Shown piece by piece: positions 22,100 to 32,632 of a DNA stretch of 64,000 nt (positions are counted from its first letter, which is position 1; every line of letters starts with the position of its first letter). The notes under the pieces were generated by a model. That model saw nothing but the letters and a program-made list of their open reading frames with translations, was not told the DNA's origin and did no database searches. The DNA comes from Rhabdophis nuchalis. Its lineage: Eukaryota; Chordata; Lepidosauria; Squamata; Natricidae. Made by a program: the position numbers and the translations under genes. The stretch lies in assembly GCA_039707465.1 (NCBI GenBank), contig CM077648.1, forward strand, positions 27,469,119 to 27,533,118, read 5' to 3'.

Positions 22100-22155
22100 G
22101 ACTAAATTATTATGGAACAAAAGCAGGACCAACTATCCATAGTAAGAGGATAAAG
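22100..22155 (+). other. Splice-bounded segment, weak exon candidate
   Basis: A pyrimidine-rich tract ends in atctttcag at 22099, and the segment ends AAG followed by gtaagg at 22156. The 56 nt between are open in one frame (2 + 18 codons, reading LNYYGTKAGPTIHSKRIK). I do not recognise the peptide. Chance matches to both splice consensus sites are common, so this is a candidate only. Confidence 0.15.
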
Positions 22156-22327
22156 GTAAGGATTCTGTCACTTCTTTTTATTTGGTCATATGCAAATTAT
22201 TTCTCCCCAACACAAAAGAGAGCAGAAGGCACACATGGAATTCCTAAGGGTGTGTGTGTGTTTGTATGTGCGCACACACACACACACACACACATATATT
22301 TACGTTTGTGCTGATAAATAAATAAAC

Positions 22328-22388
22328 AAGGGAGACTAGTATAGATCTATTTCAAGCTATTTAGCTCTCATCAGCTAGCCATACCCTT
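22328..22388 (-). ncRNA. Hammerhead ribozyme motif (type I), copy A
   Basis: Minus-strand order: outer stem I AAGGG, inner GGCTAG, core CTGATGA, stem II GAGCT with loop AAAT and AGCTT, core GAAA, stem III TAG/CTA with a 2-nt loop, cleavage triplet ATA, then CTAG and CCCTT closing stem I. All conserved core bases are present. Cleavage is predicted between 22340 and 22339 on the minus strand. The stem III helix is very short, as in newt satellite and retrozyme hammerheads that act as dimers. Confidence 0.8.
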
Positions 22389-22524
22389 ACTGGGATTTGA
22401 ACCGGGGCTGTATTACATGTTAGGCAGATGTTTTAGCCACTAAGCCACCAGGTTCTCCTCCTGATCACGTGTGACACAAGTATATACTTATTCCCCTGGC
22501 TCAGTGATCAGGAGGAGAACCTGG

Positions 22525-22579
22525 TGGCTTAGTGGCTAAAACATCTGCCTAACATGTAATATAGCCCTGGTTCAAATCC
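22525..22579 (+). promoter_or_regulatory. Pol III A and B boxes of tRNA-like head
   Basis: TGGCTTAGTGG at 22525-22535 fits the A box, and GGTTCAAATCC at 22569-22579 fits the B box. The start-to-start spacing of 44 bp is usual for tRNA-derived promoters. It lies directly upstream of hammerhead copy B. Confidence 0.7.
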
Positions 22580-22584
22580 CAATA

Positions 22585-22644
22585 AAGGTACAACTAGCTG
22601 ATGAGAGCTAAATAGCTTGAAATAGATCTATACTAGTCTCCCTT
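22585..22644 (+). ncRNA. Hammerhead ribozyme motif, copy B
   Basis: Core CTGATGA and GAAA, stem II GAGCT/AGCTT, stem III TAG/CTA and the ATA cleavage triplet are all intact. The outer part of stem I is weaker than in copy A (acaaCTAG instead of tggCTAG). Cleavage is predicted between 22632 and 22633. Confidence 0.78.
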
Positions 22645-22799
22645 GTTTATTTATTTATCAGCACAAATGGAAACACAAATGGAAACAAAAGGCAATGAAA
22701 CAAATAGCTTTCTGCCTGCATGGCCTCTTGTGATGAGCTGAAAGACAGAAAAGGAAAGCAGCTTGCTTCCTCCCTTAATTGGGTCTTACCAGGGTGTTG

Positions 22800-22800
<1 letters not shown>

Positions 22801-22838
<38 letters not shown>
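22801..22838 (+). repeat. (CA)n microsatellite
   Basis: A pure CA dinucleotide tract at the end of the tRNA-like/hammerhead repeat copy. Similar tracts end other copies of the family. Confidence 0.95.
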
Positions 22839-22840
<2 letters not shown>

Positions 22841-22849
22841 TATATATAT

Positions 22850-24460
22850 AGCTTCTTACTACCCTTTTTGCACAAATGCCAAATATTCTGGACTAGACCA
22901 TTTTTCTTTGGATACATTTTGTACAATCATGATTTAACCGTAGTCATGAATAATGGATGTTGTTAGTGCTATTTGTTTTACTGTTACTCTTAATGATAGA
23001 GTAAAAGGTTTTTTTACTCATTACTTTTAATGATAGCTATTTTGAAAACATTGTGTTGAACTAAAAGAAATTGGAATGTGTACCAAAACCAGTGGTTGAT
23101 AGTTGATCCTCACTCATTTTGTAGCCATGTTGCTCTCCTTTGTGGAGTTTCCTAGAGAGTCAGAAACATTTCATGTAGTTATATCCTGCTACCAATACTT
23201 GAAATTTGTCAAAATTTAAAACTCTATAATTAAGAAATGGTGCATTCTATACTGGCATCATCAATGCATGTTGGAAAACATCTGTCTATGTCATTATCTC
23301 TTATCAGTTATCCTTCTTTCTCTAGTGTTACACTAACTATTAACATTCCAAAACATAGCCACTGATATATAATTCATTCATGGGCAAAGGCCATCCAAAC
23401 TTATTTATCTGCCATGGCGAATTTGATACAACATCATAAATTGCTTAGGCCATTGAAAAACAATAAACTGAACATGTTACAAGAGTGGGCAGTTCCTTTC
23501 ATTGGTATTGCATCTTTCAAGATGACAGGAAACCTCAAGAGACCAGGACATTCTTAGTTGTATGAGTTTGTGACTAATAGGTAGTTTGATGTGACAAGGG
23601 CTAACTGTCTGGGGAAATAGAAGCATCTTTAAACTCAAAAACCTTTGTGTCTCATTCTTCTTCAGGGTTATTGTTTCAAAATCTGTAGGGGCCTCTTTTA
23701 CAGTTTGCATTTACAGACAATATGCAATCAGCAAGAACTCTGTAGTTTTTCTGTCAGTATTGATTTGCTGTCATTCAATTTTGTGGCTAATTTGCTTGTT
23801 AGCAGTACTTTCAAAGGGATATTATAATTTGGTTGTATAAAACTTTTAATGGCTTTAATACATTTACATCTGTATTAAATTGTGTATGATTAAATAATGC
23901 AGTATGTCACAAAATGTTATTGAACTTCTACATCACGTAAAAATATAAGTTACAGAATTAAATTTTATTTCAGTGTGTTTATATGGGAATCTCATGCAAA
24001 TTCCAAATGAAGCTTTTGAATTTTGAAAATTCTCTCATTTTGTATCTGCATGTTTCTATAAGAAACTACAAGGTATCTGAAAATCAGAAATCACATTTTT
24101 AAGAATTTTGAATTTTGAGGTAAAAATGCAGGTAATTCTGTATATCTCAATGTCATCACTGTGAGATGATTTAAATATCAAGGTAGTTAAATAGTTTTAA
24201 AATTCAGAAGCCATCAAATAATTTGAAACTGCTAATTTCAATTGGTGAATAATCTGAGTATTAGTGATATGAAACTGAGAAAGAGTCTTTAACTAAACCA
24301 AGAGACCCAAACTCTCCAGCTTGTCAACCCATTCATAAAGTTTCAGATTGTTCACCAACAAACAGCCAAGGATTTATTATATAAAATAATTTAATCAATA
24401 TTATTGTAATAGTAGTACAAATAATCATTTTAATTTTCCAAACCATGCATTTTTTTCCTC
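22850..24460. other. AT-rich unique-looking DNA
   Basis: No coding frame with recognisable similarity and no repeat termini found. Confidence 0.5.
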
Positions 24461-24469
24461 TGCTTTCTC

Positions 24470-25020
24470 CTCAGGCAGAACAAAGCTCTCTAACGAAAAC
24501 AGAAAAATTAAGCAAAAAATAATTGAGCAACTAGGCCAGCAGAAAACAGTTGAATATGATTGATAGCATTCAAGTTTGTTCCAAAGAAATAGCTACAGCT
24601 AGTATTAAAAGATGTCAATACTGTAATATCAAATATAAGCATCAGCGCACTGCAAGAAACAAACCAATTATGTACAACACAGCTGCAATTGTAACTGAAG
24701 AGTTTGGATGCAAAGTCAACAAACAAACAAAGCCAATGGTGCATCTCCAAAGTGGAATAGATATGAAGCACAAATTGCACATTATAGGTAGAAGAAAGTC
24801 TATAGAGAGATAGTGAACATGAAAAAGAAAAACAGCACAATTCTGGGCATACCTATGGAACAGTTAAAAGAAATACAACAAAAATCTAGCATGGTTAAAG
24901 AAGGTGGATAAGAATAAGAAGAGGAAAAAAAGTAAGATAGCCTATATATAAAATAGTACGGAATAAGAAATATAAGAGAAATATATGTATATAGAAGGAT
25001 ATAAGATGTATTGTATGGAA
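24470..25020 (+). pseudogene. Possible decayed LINE ORF remnant
   Basis: An 87-codon frame (24550-24813) rich in Lys, Arg and Asn (IKRCQYCNIKYKHQRTARNK, EEFGCKVNKQTKPM) is unlike its AT-rich surroundings. It lies upstream of a reverse transcriptase motif A-like segment at 25719. It may be the N-terminal region of an old R4/Dong-like or related LINE. Low confidence. Confidence 0.25.
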
Positions 25021-25082
25021 TTAATATGAGTAGATGAAGATATGTAAAAATGGATGTGTGTGTGTGTGTGTGTGTGCGTGTT

Positions 25083-25400
25083 AGTTTTTATGAACTGATC
25101 AATAAATAAATCAGAGAGACTAGTATAGATCTATTTCGAGATTTTTAGCTCTCATCAGCTAGCCATACCATTACTGGGATTCGAACCAGGGCTGTATTGC
25201 ATATCAGGCAAGAGCCTTTAGCCATTCAGACAAGCCAGACTCTCCCATTGCATCAGCTGAGACAGGAGGATTAGTATCTATAATTGTTCCACAACACCCT
25301 GTTAGGGCCCCAATTACTGTTTCCTTTTCTGCCTTTCGGCTCATCACCAGAGACCATCTAGACAGAAAGCCATGAATTCCGTTGTGTGATTTTTTTTTTT
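25083..25400 (-). repeat. tRNA-like/hammerhead repeat, minus copy
   Basis: Minus-strand order: the gacagaaaaggaaacagt module, a tRNA-like head with B box GGTTCGAATCC (25177-25187), a hammerhead, then the tgatttatttattgatcag tail ending at a TG tract (25052-25082). The module lacks a few bases relative to other copies. Together with 25408-25540 it forms a partial foldback. Confidence 0.75.
25113..25170 (-). ncRNA. Hammerhead ribozyme motif, copy C
   Basis: Core CTGATGA and CGAAA are present, the latter the canonical form with a G-C closing pair in stem II. Stem II is GAGCT/ATCTC with one internal mismatch. Stem III and the ATA triplet are intact, and the outer stem I is weaker. Relative to copies A and B, the closing pair changes from G-U to G-C, which preserves pairing. 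Confidence 0.7.
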
Positions 25401-25407
25401 TATATGT

Positions 25408-25552
25408 GTGTTACGTTTTTGAGCTGATCAATAAATCCCAGTAAGGGTATGGCTAGCTGATGAGAGCTAAAAAGCTCAAAATAGATCTATCCTAGTCCCC
25501 CTGACTTATTTACTGATCAGCTCAAAAACGTAACATACACACACACACACAT
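25408..25552 (+). repeat. tRNA-like/hammerhead repeat, plus partial copy
   Basis: Begins with an inverted piece of the tail (gttacgtttttgagctgatc), then cccagtaagggtatgg, the hammerhead, then the forward tail gatcagctcaaaaacgtaac and a CA tract. The tail pieces on the two sides are reverse complements, so this part can fold back on itself. Confidence 0.75.
25442..25505 (+). ncRNA. Hammerhead-like motif, copy D, core mutated
   Basis: CTGATGA, a perfect 5-bp stem II (GAGCT/AGCTC) and stem III are present, but the conserved GAAA is AAAA (G12 to A). That change is expected to abolish cleavage. The cleavage triplet here is ATC, also permitted by the NUH rule. Confidence 0.65.
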
Positions 25553-25715
25553 AAATACAGATAAAAGGAGTACAATGTATACTTAAAGATGTAGAAATGT
25601 TTATCAATGTTCATATTAAAAAAAAATTTTTTAAAGAATAAAACAGACTCTGAAATGAAAGAATAGGTAGAGAAAAGTGCAAGAAAGATCAAGAATTAGT
25701 CAGTACCAGTAAACT
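25553..25715. other. AT-rich spacer
   Basis: No feature recognised. Confidence 0.5.
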
Positions 25716-25782
25716 TGATTGCAGCTTGGATTGATCACAAGAAAGCATTTAACACCCTATTTCATGATTGAATCATCAAGAA
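25716..25782 (+). pseudogene. LINE reverse transcriptase motif A remnant
   Basis: Translation gives LIAAWIDHKKAFNTLFHD followed by a stop. This matches the AWIDYKKAFDS-type motif A of R4/Dong-like LINEs, including the catalytic Asp. Downstream, 25830-25890 holds a 33-bp direct duplication (acaaccattctagttgagc). The rest of the element is too decayed to delimit. Confidence 0.35.
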
Positions 25783-26149
25783 GTAACATTATTATTCAAT
25801 TTCCAACTCCCATCAAAGTAGAAGAAAAACAACCATTCTAGTTGAGCATATACATATAAAGACAACCATTCTAGTTGAGCATATAACGAAAATGTCAGAA
25901 TCATTTTGAAGTCCTGAATTTTACTGATAGAGAGCCAAAGAAACTACAGAATGAAATCAAAGGTTATTAAATATGGATGAGAATTTGAATTTGTTCCTAT
26001 TTCTGGTTAGCTAATAAAAAAATCATTTTCGATAGAACTAAAAATGGGAAATCAGTAAGGATTTTGTCTTCAATAGATCAGATTTAGGAAGAATTAAAAC
26101 TTAAACTGGCATAATGACTTTTTAAGAAGCCCAACAGTCAATATTTTTT

Positions 26150-27253
26150 TCTTCTGGTACTGTCTATCTATCCTCTATCTATCTCTCCATAAAATAGTGT
26201 AAGCGAAATTATATTAATGGGATTTTTTAAAATTGATGTCATATACCTCTGTATAGGCAAATTAGTACCTGAACTTTAATCCAATATTAAAAATGCTTGT
26301 AAAAAAATAGTGGAGCAAGTGACTTACATTTTCTGTTAAAGATATATTAATCTCATCTCAAAGGAGCTATCAATGTTGCAACTAACCCTGGAGCTGTAAA
26401 ATGAGCTGTAAAATGGATTTGATGTTGGAATATTATAAATTCTGTCATTATGGATAAGATTAACGACACAGCCTGGTGATCATCTATTACTCTTAGTGCT
26501 ATGGCAATGTCTAACACATGTACTGCTTAGTAATTATAGCTGACTTAGTGGAAATAAAGGGCATAAGAGGGATACTCTGGAATAATTATGAATAATAGAG
26601 AGAAATGCTTTGCACAAGTGAATAGGGAGATTGTAATTTCATGGGAACCGATTTCAGAAAGGGTTAAGTCACAAATAAGTTAACAGCTTTAATGCAAGAA
26701 TAAAGTTCGAATTTATTTTCATTCATCTGAATTATAAACCAGAAATTTACATGATTTGTAAGATGTGTCTTTAGGGATCTATTCAAGTTATTGCTGAAAG
26801 CAACATTTAAAGTACGGTATATTGTTAGCTCTCTCTCATGCAGCAGTTACATACACATTTGAAAATATAAAGCTGATATTCAGGTCCACCTTTTCTGTAC
26901 AAGGGATCTGTGCATTGGACAGACAGAGAGATTCTCCAGACTAACAGTCAGTTGTTATCTGTGTTTAGGAAGAACTGATCATAGAATCAAAGATTATTAT
27001 TGTTGTTATTTGTGATGGTTTTAGTCTGCTTTTTGAGTCCAGATTTGCCATATTGGGATATATTATCAAATCTTTTTTTGCTCTTATTATCTGTTTTGGA
27101 ATAAAATACATTTGACAATGACACTAATACTGAAAAATAGGTGATAAAAATATACTATTGGAATGTTTGGGTGGAAGTTGGAATCATGACTTTATGTCAA
27201 TTTTATTAATTACTATTACTAAATTCAAATTAAATATGGTTTTCCCAGTATTT
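26150..27253. other. AT-rich DNA; repeat-poor segment near 26440-26800
   Basis: No gene recognised. 26440-26800 lacks repeats and has several TAATTA-like and TTATTAAT-like words with balanced composition. It could be conserved non-coding DNA, but this is unproven. Confidence 0.35.
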
Positions 27254-27438
27254 TTAATTATTATTTTAATTATTTAATTAAATTTATATCCCGCGGCGCA
27301 CAGGAAATTTAAAAATATACAAAAATAGAAAAAATAAATATATAATTTAAAATATATATTAAATTATCCCGCTCCTATGCTAAAAACCAAATTGTTAAAA
27401 TACCCAATTTAAAACTTTCTAAAAGTCCCCATGGGAGG

Positions 27439-28512
27439 TTAGGCTAGGCCGGCTTGATGGAAAAGGTATGTCTTTAAACATTGGCGGAAGAGGCGGAGGT
27501 CGGTGATGGTGCGTAATTCAGAGGGTAGGTCGTTCCAAAGGGCAGGGCCCACCACAGAGAAGGCTCTTCCCCTGGGTGTCGCCAGTCGGCATTGTCCGGC
27601 CGACGGCACCCTGAGAAGGCCCTCTCTGTGGGAGCGTATCGGTCTAAGGGATGTATGGGGCAGGAGACTGTCTCGCATATAACTAGGCCCCGAGCCATGG
27701 AGCGCTTTAAAGATGGTCGTCAGAACCTTGAAGCGCACCCGAAAGGCCACAGGAAGCCAATGCAGCTCGCGCAGGATCGGTATTATATGGGAGCATCTGG
27801 CGGCTCCCGTAATTACCCACGCGGCTGCGTTTTGGACTAGCTGTAGCTTTCGAGTGCACCTCAAGGGAAGCCCCATGTAGAGAGCATTACAGTAGTCGAG
27901 ACGGGACGTCACGAGAGCTTGAGTGACTGTGCGAAGGGCAGCCCGGTCCAGTAAGGGGCGCAATTGGCGCATCAGGCATACCTGATGAAACGCCCCCTTG
28001 GCCACGGCCGCCACATGGTCCTCCAATGACAGCCGGGAATCCAGGAGGACACCCAAATTGCGCGCCCTCTCCACGGGGGCCAGTGTTTCGCCCCCAATGG
28101 CCAGAGTTGGAGTAATCTGGCTGAACCGGGGTGCCGGAAACCACAGCCACTCAGTCTTGGCAGGGTTGAGCTTGAGTTTGTTGCCACCCATCCAGATCCG
28201 TACGGCCTCCAAACACCGGGACAGCACTTCGGCAGCATCGTTGGGGTGGTCTGGGGTGGATATGTACAGCTGAGTGTCGTCAGCGTACAGATGGTACTCC
28301 ACCCCAAAACCACGGATGATCTCACCCAGCGGCTTCATATATGTGTTAAACAGGAGGGGCGAGAGGACCGACCCCTGAGGAACCCCACATAAGAGGGGTC
28401 TCGAGGTCGACCTCTGCCCTCCCGTCAACACATATTGCGACTGACCAGAGAGGTAGGACGAGAACCACCGCAAAACGGTGCCTCCCAGCCCCAACACCCC
28501 CAGTCGGTGCAA
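27439..28512 (-). pseudogene. L2-like reverse transcriptase, C-terminal two thirds
   Basis: A 357-codon open frame. Residues 44-52 are VPQGSVLSP (RT motif B region), 76-79 YADD (motif C catalytic pair), 111-121 NKLKLNPAKTE, 153-158 LGVLLD and 250-255 LHWLPV; the C-terminal LWNDLP and LKTYLFHQAGLA complete the L2-type tail. It begins just after the motif A position (HRLGVLGLGG), because the preceding part is in another frame. The encoded enzyme would lack the motif A aspartate. Confidence 0.88.
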
Positions 28513-29300
28513 TAGGATACCATGGCCGAGAGGTCTAATAGGACTAGGATAGAGGAATAACCTCTATCCCGCGCCCTCCAGAGATCATCAACCAACGCGA
28601 CCAATGCCATCTCGGTGCTGTGACCGGGTCGGAAGCCGGACTGGCGCGGGTCTAGATAATCAACTTCCTCCAGGTATCGTGGAAACTGTTGGGCTACCAC
28701 ACTCTCAACAACCTTCACCAAAAAGTGAAGGTTGGAGACCGGACGATAGTTCTCCAACAAAGCTGGGTCCAGGGACGGCTTCTTGAGGAGGGGCCTCACT
28801 ACCGCCTCTTTCAAGACGGCAGGTAAGGACCCCTCACTCAAAGATGCATTGACAATGCCCTGGAGCCAGCCTCGGGTCGTCTCCCAGGATGCCAGTACAA
28901 GCCAGGAGGGACACGGGTCCAATAAACATGTGGTCGCCCTAAGTTTCCTTGACAGCCTGTCCATATCCTCGGTGGTAACAAAGTCAAACTCCTCCCAAGA
29001 TGGAACCTCAAGACTAGTCTCGGACAGTCCCACAGGACCACTGTCGATGGGGGGTAGCTCATTCCGAATCCGAGTGATTTTTTCCTGCAGATAAATCCCA
29101 AATTCCTCTGCTCCCCCTTGTAGAGGGGCTTCCCGTGGCCTCTGGTGAAGGAGGGAGCGGGTCATCCCAAACAGGGCGGCAGGGCGGTTATCTGCGGATG
29201 CAATTAGGGTGGCACAATACTCACGTTTGGCCACCCTTATCATCACTAAGTAAGCCCTAATATGGGTTCTCACTAGTGTTCGGAGTGAGAGGATCTCCAT
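28425..29300 (-). pseudogene. L2-like reverse transcriptase, N-terminal part
   Basis: A frame with LPAVLKEAVVRPLLKKP, ENYRPVSNLHFLVKVVE, RQSGFRPGHSTEMALV and ILVLLDLSA, i.e. the fingers and the approach to motif A. Directly after LDLSA the expected AFDT-type residues are missing. The sequence jumps to what would be HGILLHRL in another frame, so roughly 17-20 bases, including the catalytic Asp codon, are deleted at about 28524-28526. The remaining 30 or so codons are out of frame. Confidence 0.85.
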
Positions 29301-29995
29301 CTGCTCTCTAGGCGTCTCTTGTGGCGCTTCATCTCCCGAAGCTCCTCAGTAAACCAGGGAGCCTGGGTGGTTCGTCGCCGCAAGGGTGCGACTCGGTCCA
29401 AGGCCCCCGTGGCCACACTTAACCATGCGGCCACTAGGTCCTCAGTCGAGTCGCGAGGCAGGGTCACAGGAATTGGCCCAAGCTCCTTCTGGAACCTTTC
29501 CGGGTCCATTAAAAGCCTGGGGCGGAACCATATAGGAGTATCCGGTTCCGCCTCCCCGTGGTGAGGTGAAGCGATTGGAAAGTCCAGCTGGAGGAGAGCG
29601 TGATCTGTCCATAACAAGGTAGTGATGACTAAAACCCCTATTCCCAGATCACAGCTCCACAAAGATCAGATCCAGCATGTTTCCCCCCTCGTGAGTAGGG
29701 CCTAAAACTACCTGGGTCAGGTCCATGGCCGTCATGGAGGCCATGAACTCCCGAGCTACTCCAGAGGCTTCGCCCGCCGACGGCAAGTTAAAGTCCCCCA
29801 TGACTACTAGTCTGGGGTCTCAACTGCCGCCTCGGCTATCACCTCTAGGAGCTCGGGCAGGGCTGTTGTTGCATAGCGAGGAGCCAGGTATACAACTAAC
29901 ACGCCCAACTGCCTCCCTAGGCCCCATCTCACGCAGTGAGATTCACACCCGGTTGTCTGAGGGACTGTGGTCTTCTTCGGCTCAACATTTGGCAT
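29273..29995 (-). pseudogene. L2-like endonuclease remnant and linker
   Basis: Two frames remain: 29807-29995 (GRQLGVLVVYLAPRYATT, LPELLEVIAEAAVETP) and 29273-29662 (TDHALLQLDFPIA, APWFTEELREMKRHKRRLE). A GDFN motif (endonuclease) is encoded between them near 29785 in a shifted frame, next to tandem stops. The 5' end lies inside the endonuclease domain, so the copy was 5'-truncated at insertion. Confidence 0.75.
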
Positions 29996-30289
29996 TTTTA
30001 TCTACCTATTGAGTGCTTCCCCAGCAGTCATCTGAGATAGACAGATATTATTATTTCATGGTGTATAAATATCACAGCAGCATGTAAGCTGTTCAAGAAA
30101 TTATGACTGTATCAAGCATATGAGAAGTGGCTAATTGTATTATATTGAGAAATAGAAAAAGTGATATTGTTCCAGATGTTAAAGAATTGCCTTTTGGAAA
30201 TGTGTGACTGATTTGTTTTAGAAAAAGCAATATTTTGTATTAATTAAAGATTAATACATATATATTATATGTACTATATAATTGTTTTC
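29996..30289. other. AT-rich DNA
   Basis: No feature recognised. Confidence 0.5.
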
Positions 30290-30484
30290 ACAACTTCCTG
30301 TTAGGGCCCCATTAAGGGAGGAGACATACTGTTTCCCTCTTTGCCTTTCGGCTCATCACCAGAGACCATCTAGACAGAGAACCATGAAATAACGTTGTGT
30401 AATATATTTTTTTAGATATGTGTGTTAGTTTTATGAGCTGATCAATGGATCAATAGATCGAAATAGATCTATCTTGGTCTCTCA
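30290..30484. repeat. tRNA-like/hammerhead repeat, rearranged copy
   Basis: The minus-strand module (aattaagggaggag... reversed, tttcggctcatcaccagag) is followed by an inverted tail (tgtgttagttttatgagctg) and then a plus-strand half hammerhead at about 30457-30484: cgaaatagatctatc, then ttggtctctc. CTGATGA and stem II are absent. The order minus-module, inverted tail, plus-hammerhead matches the 25240-25505 copy, implying a shared rearranged ancestor or the same foldback mechanism. Confidence 0.65.
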
Positions 30485-30499
30485 AATTTAAATTTATTG

Positions 30500-30870
30500 A
30501 ACAACAGTTCATGACTTAGAACAGTTAATTTAGTGACTGTTAGAAGTTACAACAGCAAGTGACCTATGACCATTTTCACATTTATGACTATTGCAGTTCC
30601 CCATGTTCATGTGATCAATATTCGAATGTTTGTCAACTAGTTCATATTTTTGATGGTTACACTGCCTTGGATCATGTGATACTTCCAACAAGCAAAGTCA
30701 ATAGAGAAGCCAGATTTACTTAACAACTGGGTTACTAATTTAGCAACTTGCAGGGATTCACTTAACAAGTGTGGCAAGAAAGGTCCTAAAATGAGGCAAA
30801 ACTCACTTAACAAATGTCATACTTAGGAACAGAAATTTTGGGCTCAATTCTGGTCATAAATCAAGGAGGA
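30500..30870. mobile_element. Old MITE, cagg/cctg family, degraded
   Basis: Internal phrases ttaatttagtgactgtt, gccagatttacttaacaac and ggctcaattctggtcataaa align in order with the 52800-53185 copy. Both termini are degraded. Confidence 0.6.
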
Positions 30871-32481
30871 ACTCTACTGATTATTCTTTGCTAATTCTAC
30901 AAGGTGATTTGTGAAACTGTAATTGATATCATTTGGAATCAAAAGTTCATCTTTGGTAGTATGTGCAGTTTCAGTGGTATGATTCAATCTAGCCAAGAAA
31001 GTTTTAGTTTTTCCATCTTTCAAGATTTTGCTTTATATCTTTCCATAATTTATTACAATTGTTACTTCAAGCTACAATTTAAGGGAAAATTGGTAGAAAA
31101 TGTTTAACAGATGGTATGCAACTTTTTCAATAATTTCCATGTTAAACAAATCATATAAAATAAATGTTGGAAATGCTACAACCAAGGAGGAACATTTTAT
31201 CATATGTGGTAATCATGTTTTTTAAAAAAAACAACCTCAAAAAAAATATTGATGAAATTTTAAAAGTAAAAATTGATGTGAAACCACAAATATTTCTCTC
31301 TGCTATAATTCCAGAATTAGACAAATGAAAAATATTGCAATTTACTAAGATACCTGCTGACAGCTGTAAGAATGAATTTAGGCATAGCATAGGAAAAAAG
31401 AAATTTTGCTGATGATACAAGATTGGGAGATCAAAACTGGAGGGTATGAAGCAGTGGCAAAACTGACATTATATAGTATATCCACAACAGAAGTCTAACC
31501 AAATTTAAACAGGATTGGCTCTTTATATACTGCACATCATACAACAAGGCAAATTAGACATTTGGAAGACGGTTTTTATGGGGGGAAAAGTTATGAGGTC
31601 AATCAAAAATAATAGATGAAATGACTTCAACAGACACTAGCAATAAACGTCAATGTTCAACATTTGGTGTACAATATGAATATTTATATTGTGGTAAGTA
31701 ATCGGAAGGGCAGGGGAGAATAGATCACTAAAGTTTTTTCCATAGTATTTTACTTATGCTTTCTTAATAGGTATTTTTACTTTACTGTGTTTTTCATCTC
31801 TTTGTTCTGCTGTAACTTTCTTAAAATGTATTAATAGCATAAGTAAAATAAAATAAAATAAAAAATATCAATTTAAAACATGCTGTGCAGGCTGAATTTA
31901 TACATTATGCTAAAAAAGGGGTGTATGATTTAGGACTTTGATCCAATGCAGAAAACTAAATTAAAAACTTCTCAATGCATGAATGTGCAGCTTAAGTGAA
32001 TTAACGAGAAGACCCCTTCTTGCACATAATTGGTTCCTTCTCCAAATCGCCCTAGCTATTCACAATTTTTTTTGCCAACATATAATTAGACTATAGTCCT
32101 TCTTTGTCTTGCATAAAACATTTCTCCTGTGCATTCCTACATATTTCGGGAGAATCCTGGCATATTTCTTTCCTTCTTTTCTTTAGACTAAAATCTGTCT
32201 CTCAAGGTCAGATGCAGACATTCTTAATTAAGTCTAGTCCATTCCAATTAACAAAAGGTAGGAGGAAATTCATTTATTCTAGAGTGGGAGGCCTCGTTAG
32301 CACATTTCATGATAAGCCACATGTCAAAATGATGATACATATGTCATGAAGTTACTGAACAAAGAGCACAATTTAGCACTTTTATCACACACAAAAACTG
32401 TAGGTAACATATAGTTTTGCATCACGAGGATACATAATTTCCATGCACATCCTAAATGGATGTGTGCCATCAAGCTTATTG
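30871..32481. other. AT-rich DNA with (AAAAT) run
   Basis: No gene found. A short ATAAA/AAAAT pentamer run lies at about 31843-31866. No element boundaries could be set. Confidence 0.5.
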
Positions 32482-32489
32482 TACTATAC

Positions 32490-32624
32490 CAGGGGTCTGC
32501 AAAGTCGGCTCTTTTAAGACTGGTGGACTTCAACTCCCAGAATTCCCCAGCCAGCATGGCTGGCTGGGGAATTCTGGGAGTTGAAGTCCACCAGTCTTAA
32601 AAGAGCCGACTTTGCAGACCCCTG
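32490..32624. mobile_element. hAT-like palindromic MITE, second subfamily, 135 bp
   Basis: Begins caggggtctgcaaagtc and ends with the exact complement. The arms are perfect inverted repeats through the gccagcatggctggc centre. Flanks tactatac (32482-32489) and tactatat (32625-32632) match at 7 of 8. It differs from the 3566 subfamily in the outer arm. Confidence 0.85.
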
Positions 32625-32632
32625 TACTATAT

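Larger units (their letters stand above)
22305..22667. repeat. Inverted pair of tRNA-like/hammerhead repeats
   Basis: Two 163-bp arms, 22305-22467 (minus) and 22505-22667 (plus), are near-perfect reverse complements around a 37-bp spacer. Each arm contains a tRNA-like head, one hammerhead motif and an ATTTATTT-rich tail. The plus copy continues into a downstream module (gacagaaaaggaaagcag, cttcctcccttaattgg) and meets a CA tract at 22801. The minus copy is flanked by TG/CA tracts at 22244-22300. Confidence 0.85.
27254..29995 (-). mobile_element. L2-like LINE, long 5'-truncated copy
   Basis: About 2.7 kb on the minus strand: part of an APE-type endonuclease, a linker, the reverse transcriptase, the C-terminal domain, and a 3' UTR ending in an AT-rich tail at 27254-27290. 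It is CpG-rich and far more GC-rich than its flanks, so it is probably not very old. The frame is broken in at least three places and catalytic motif A is deleted. It is the longest coding-type element in the window and a likely relative of the many 3' fragments. Confidence 0.85.

Noticed and set aside
22500..22580. Functional tRNA gene
   Set aside because: A and B boxes are present, but there is no cloverleaf with a sound acceptor stem; it is the head of a SINE-like repeat.
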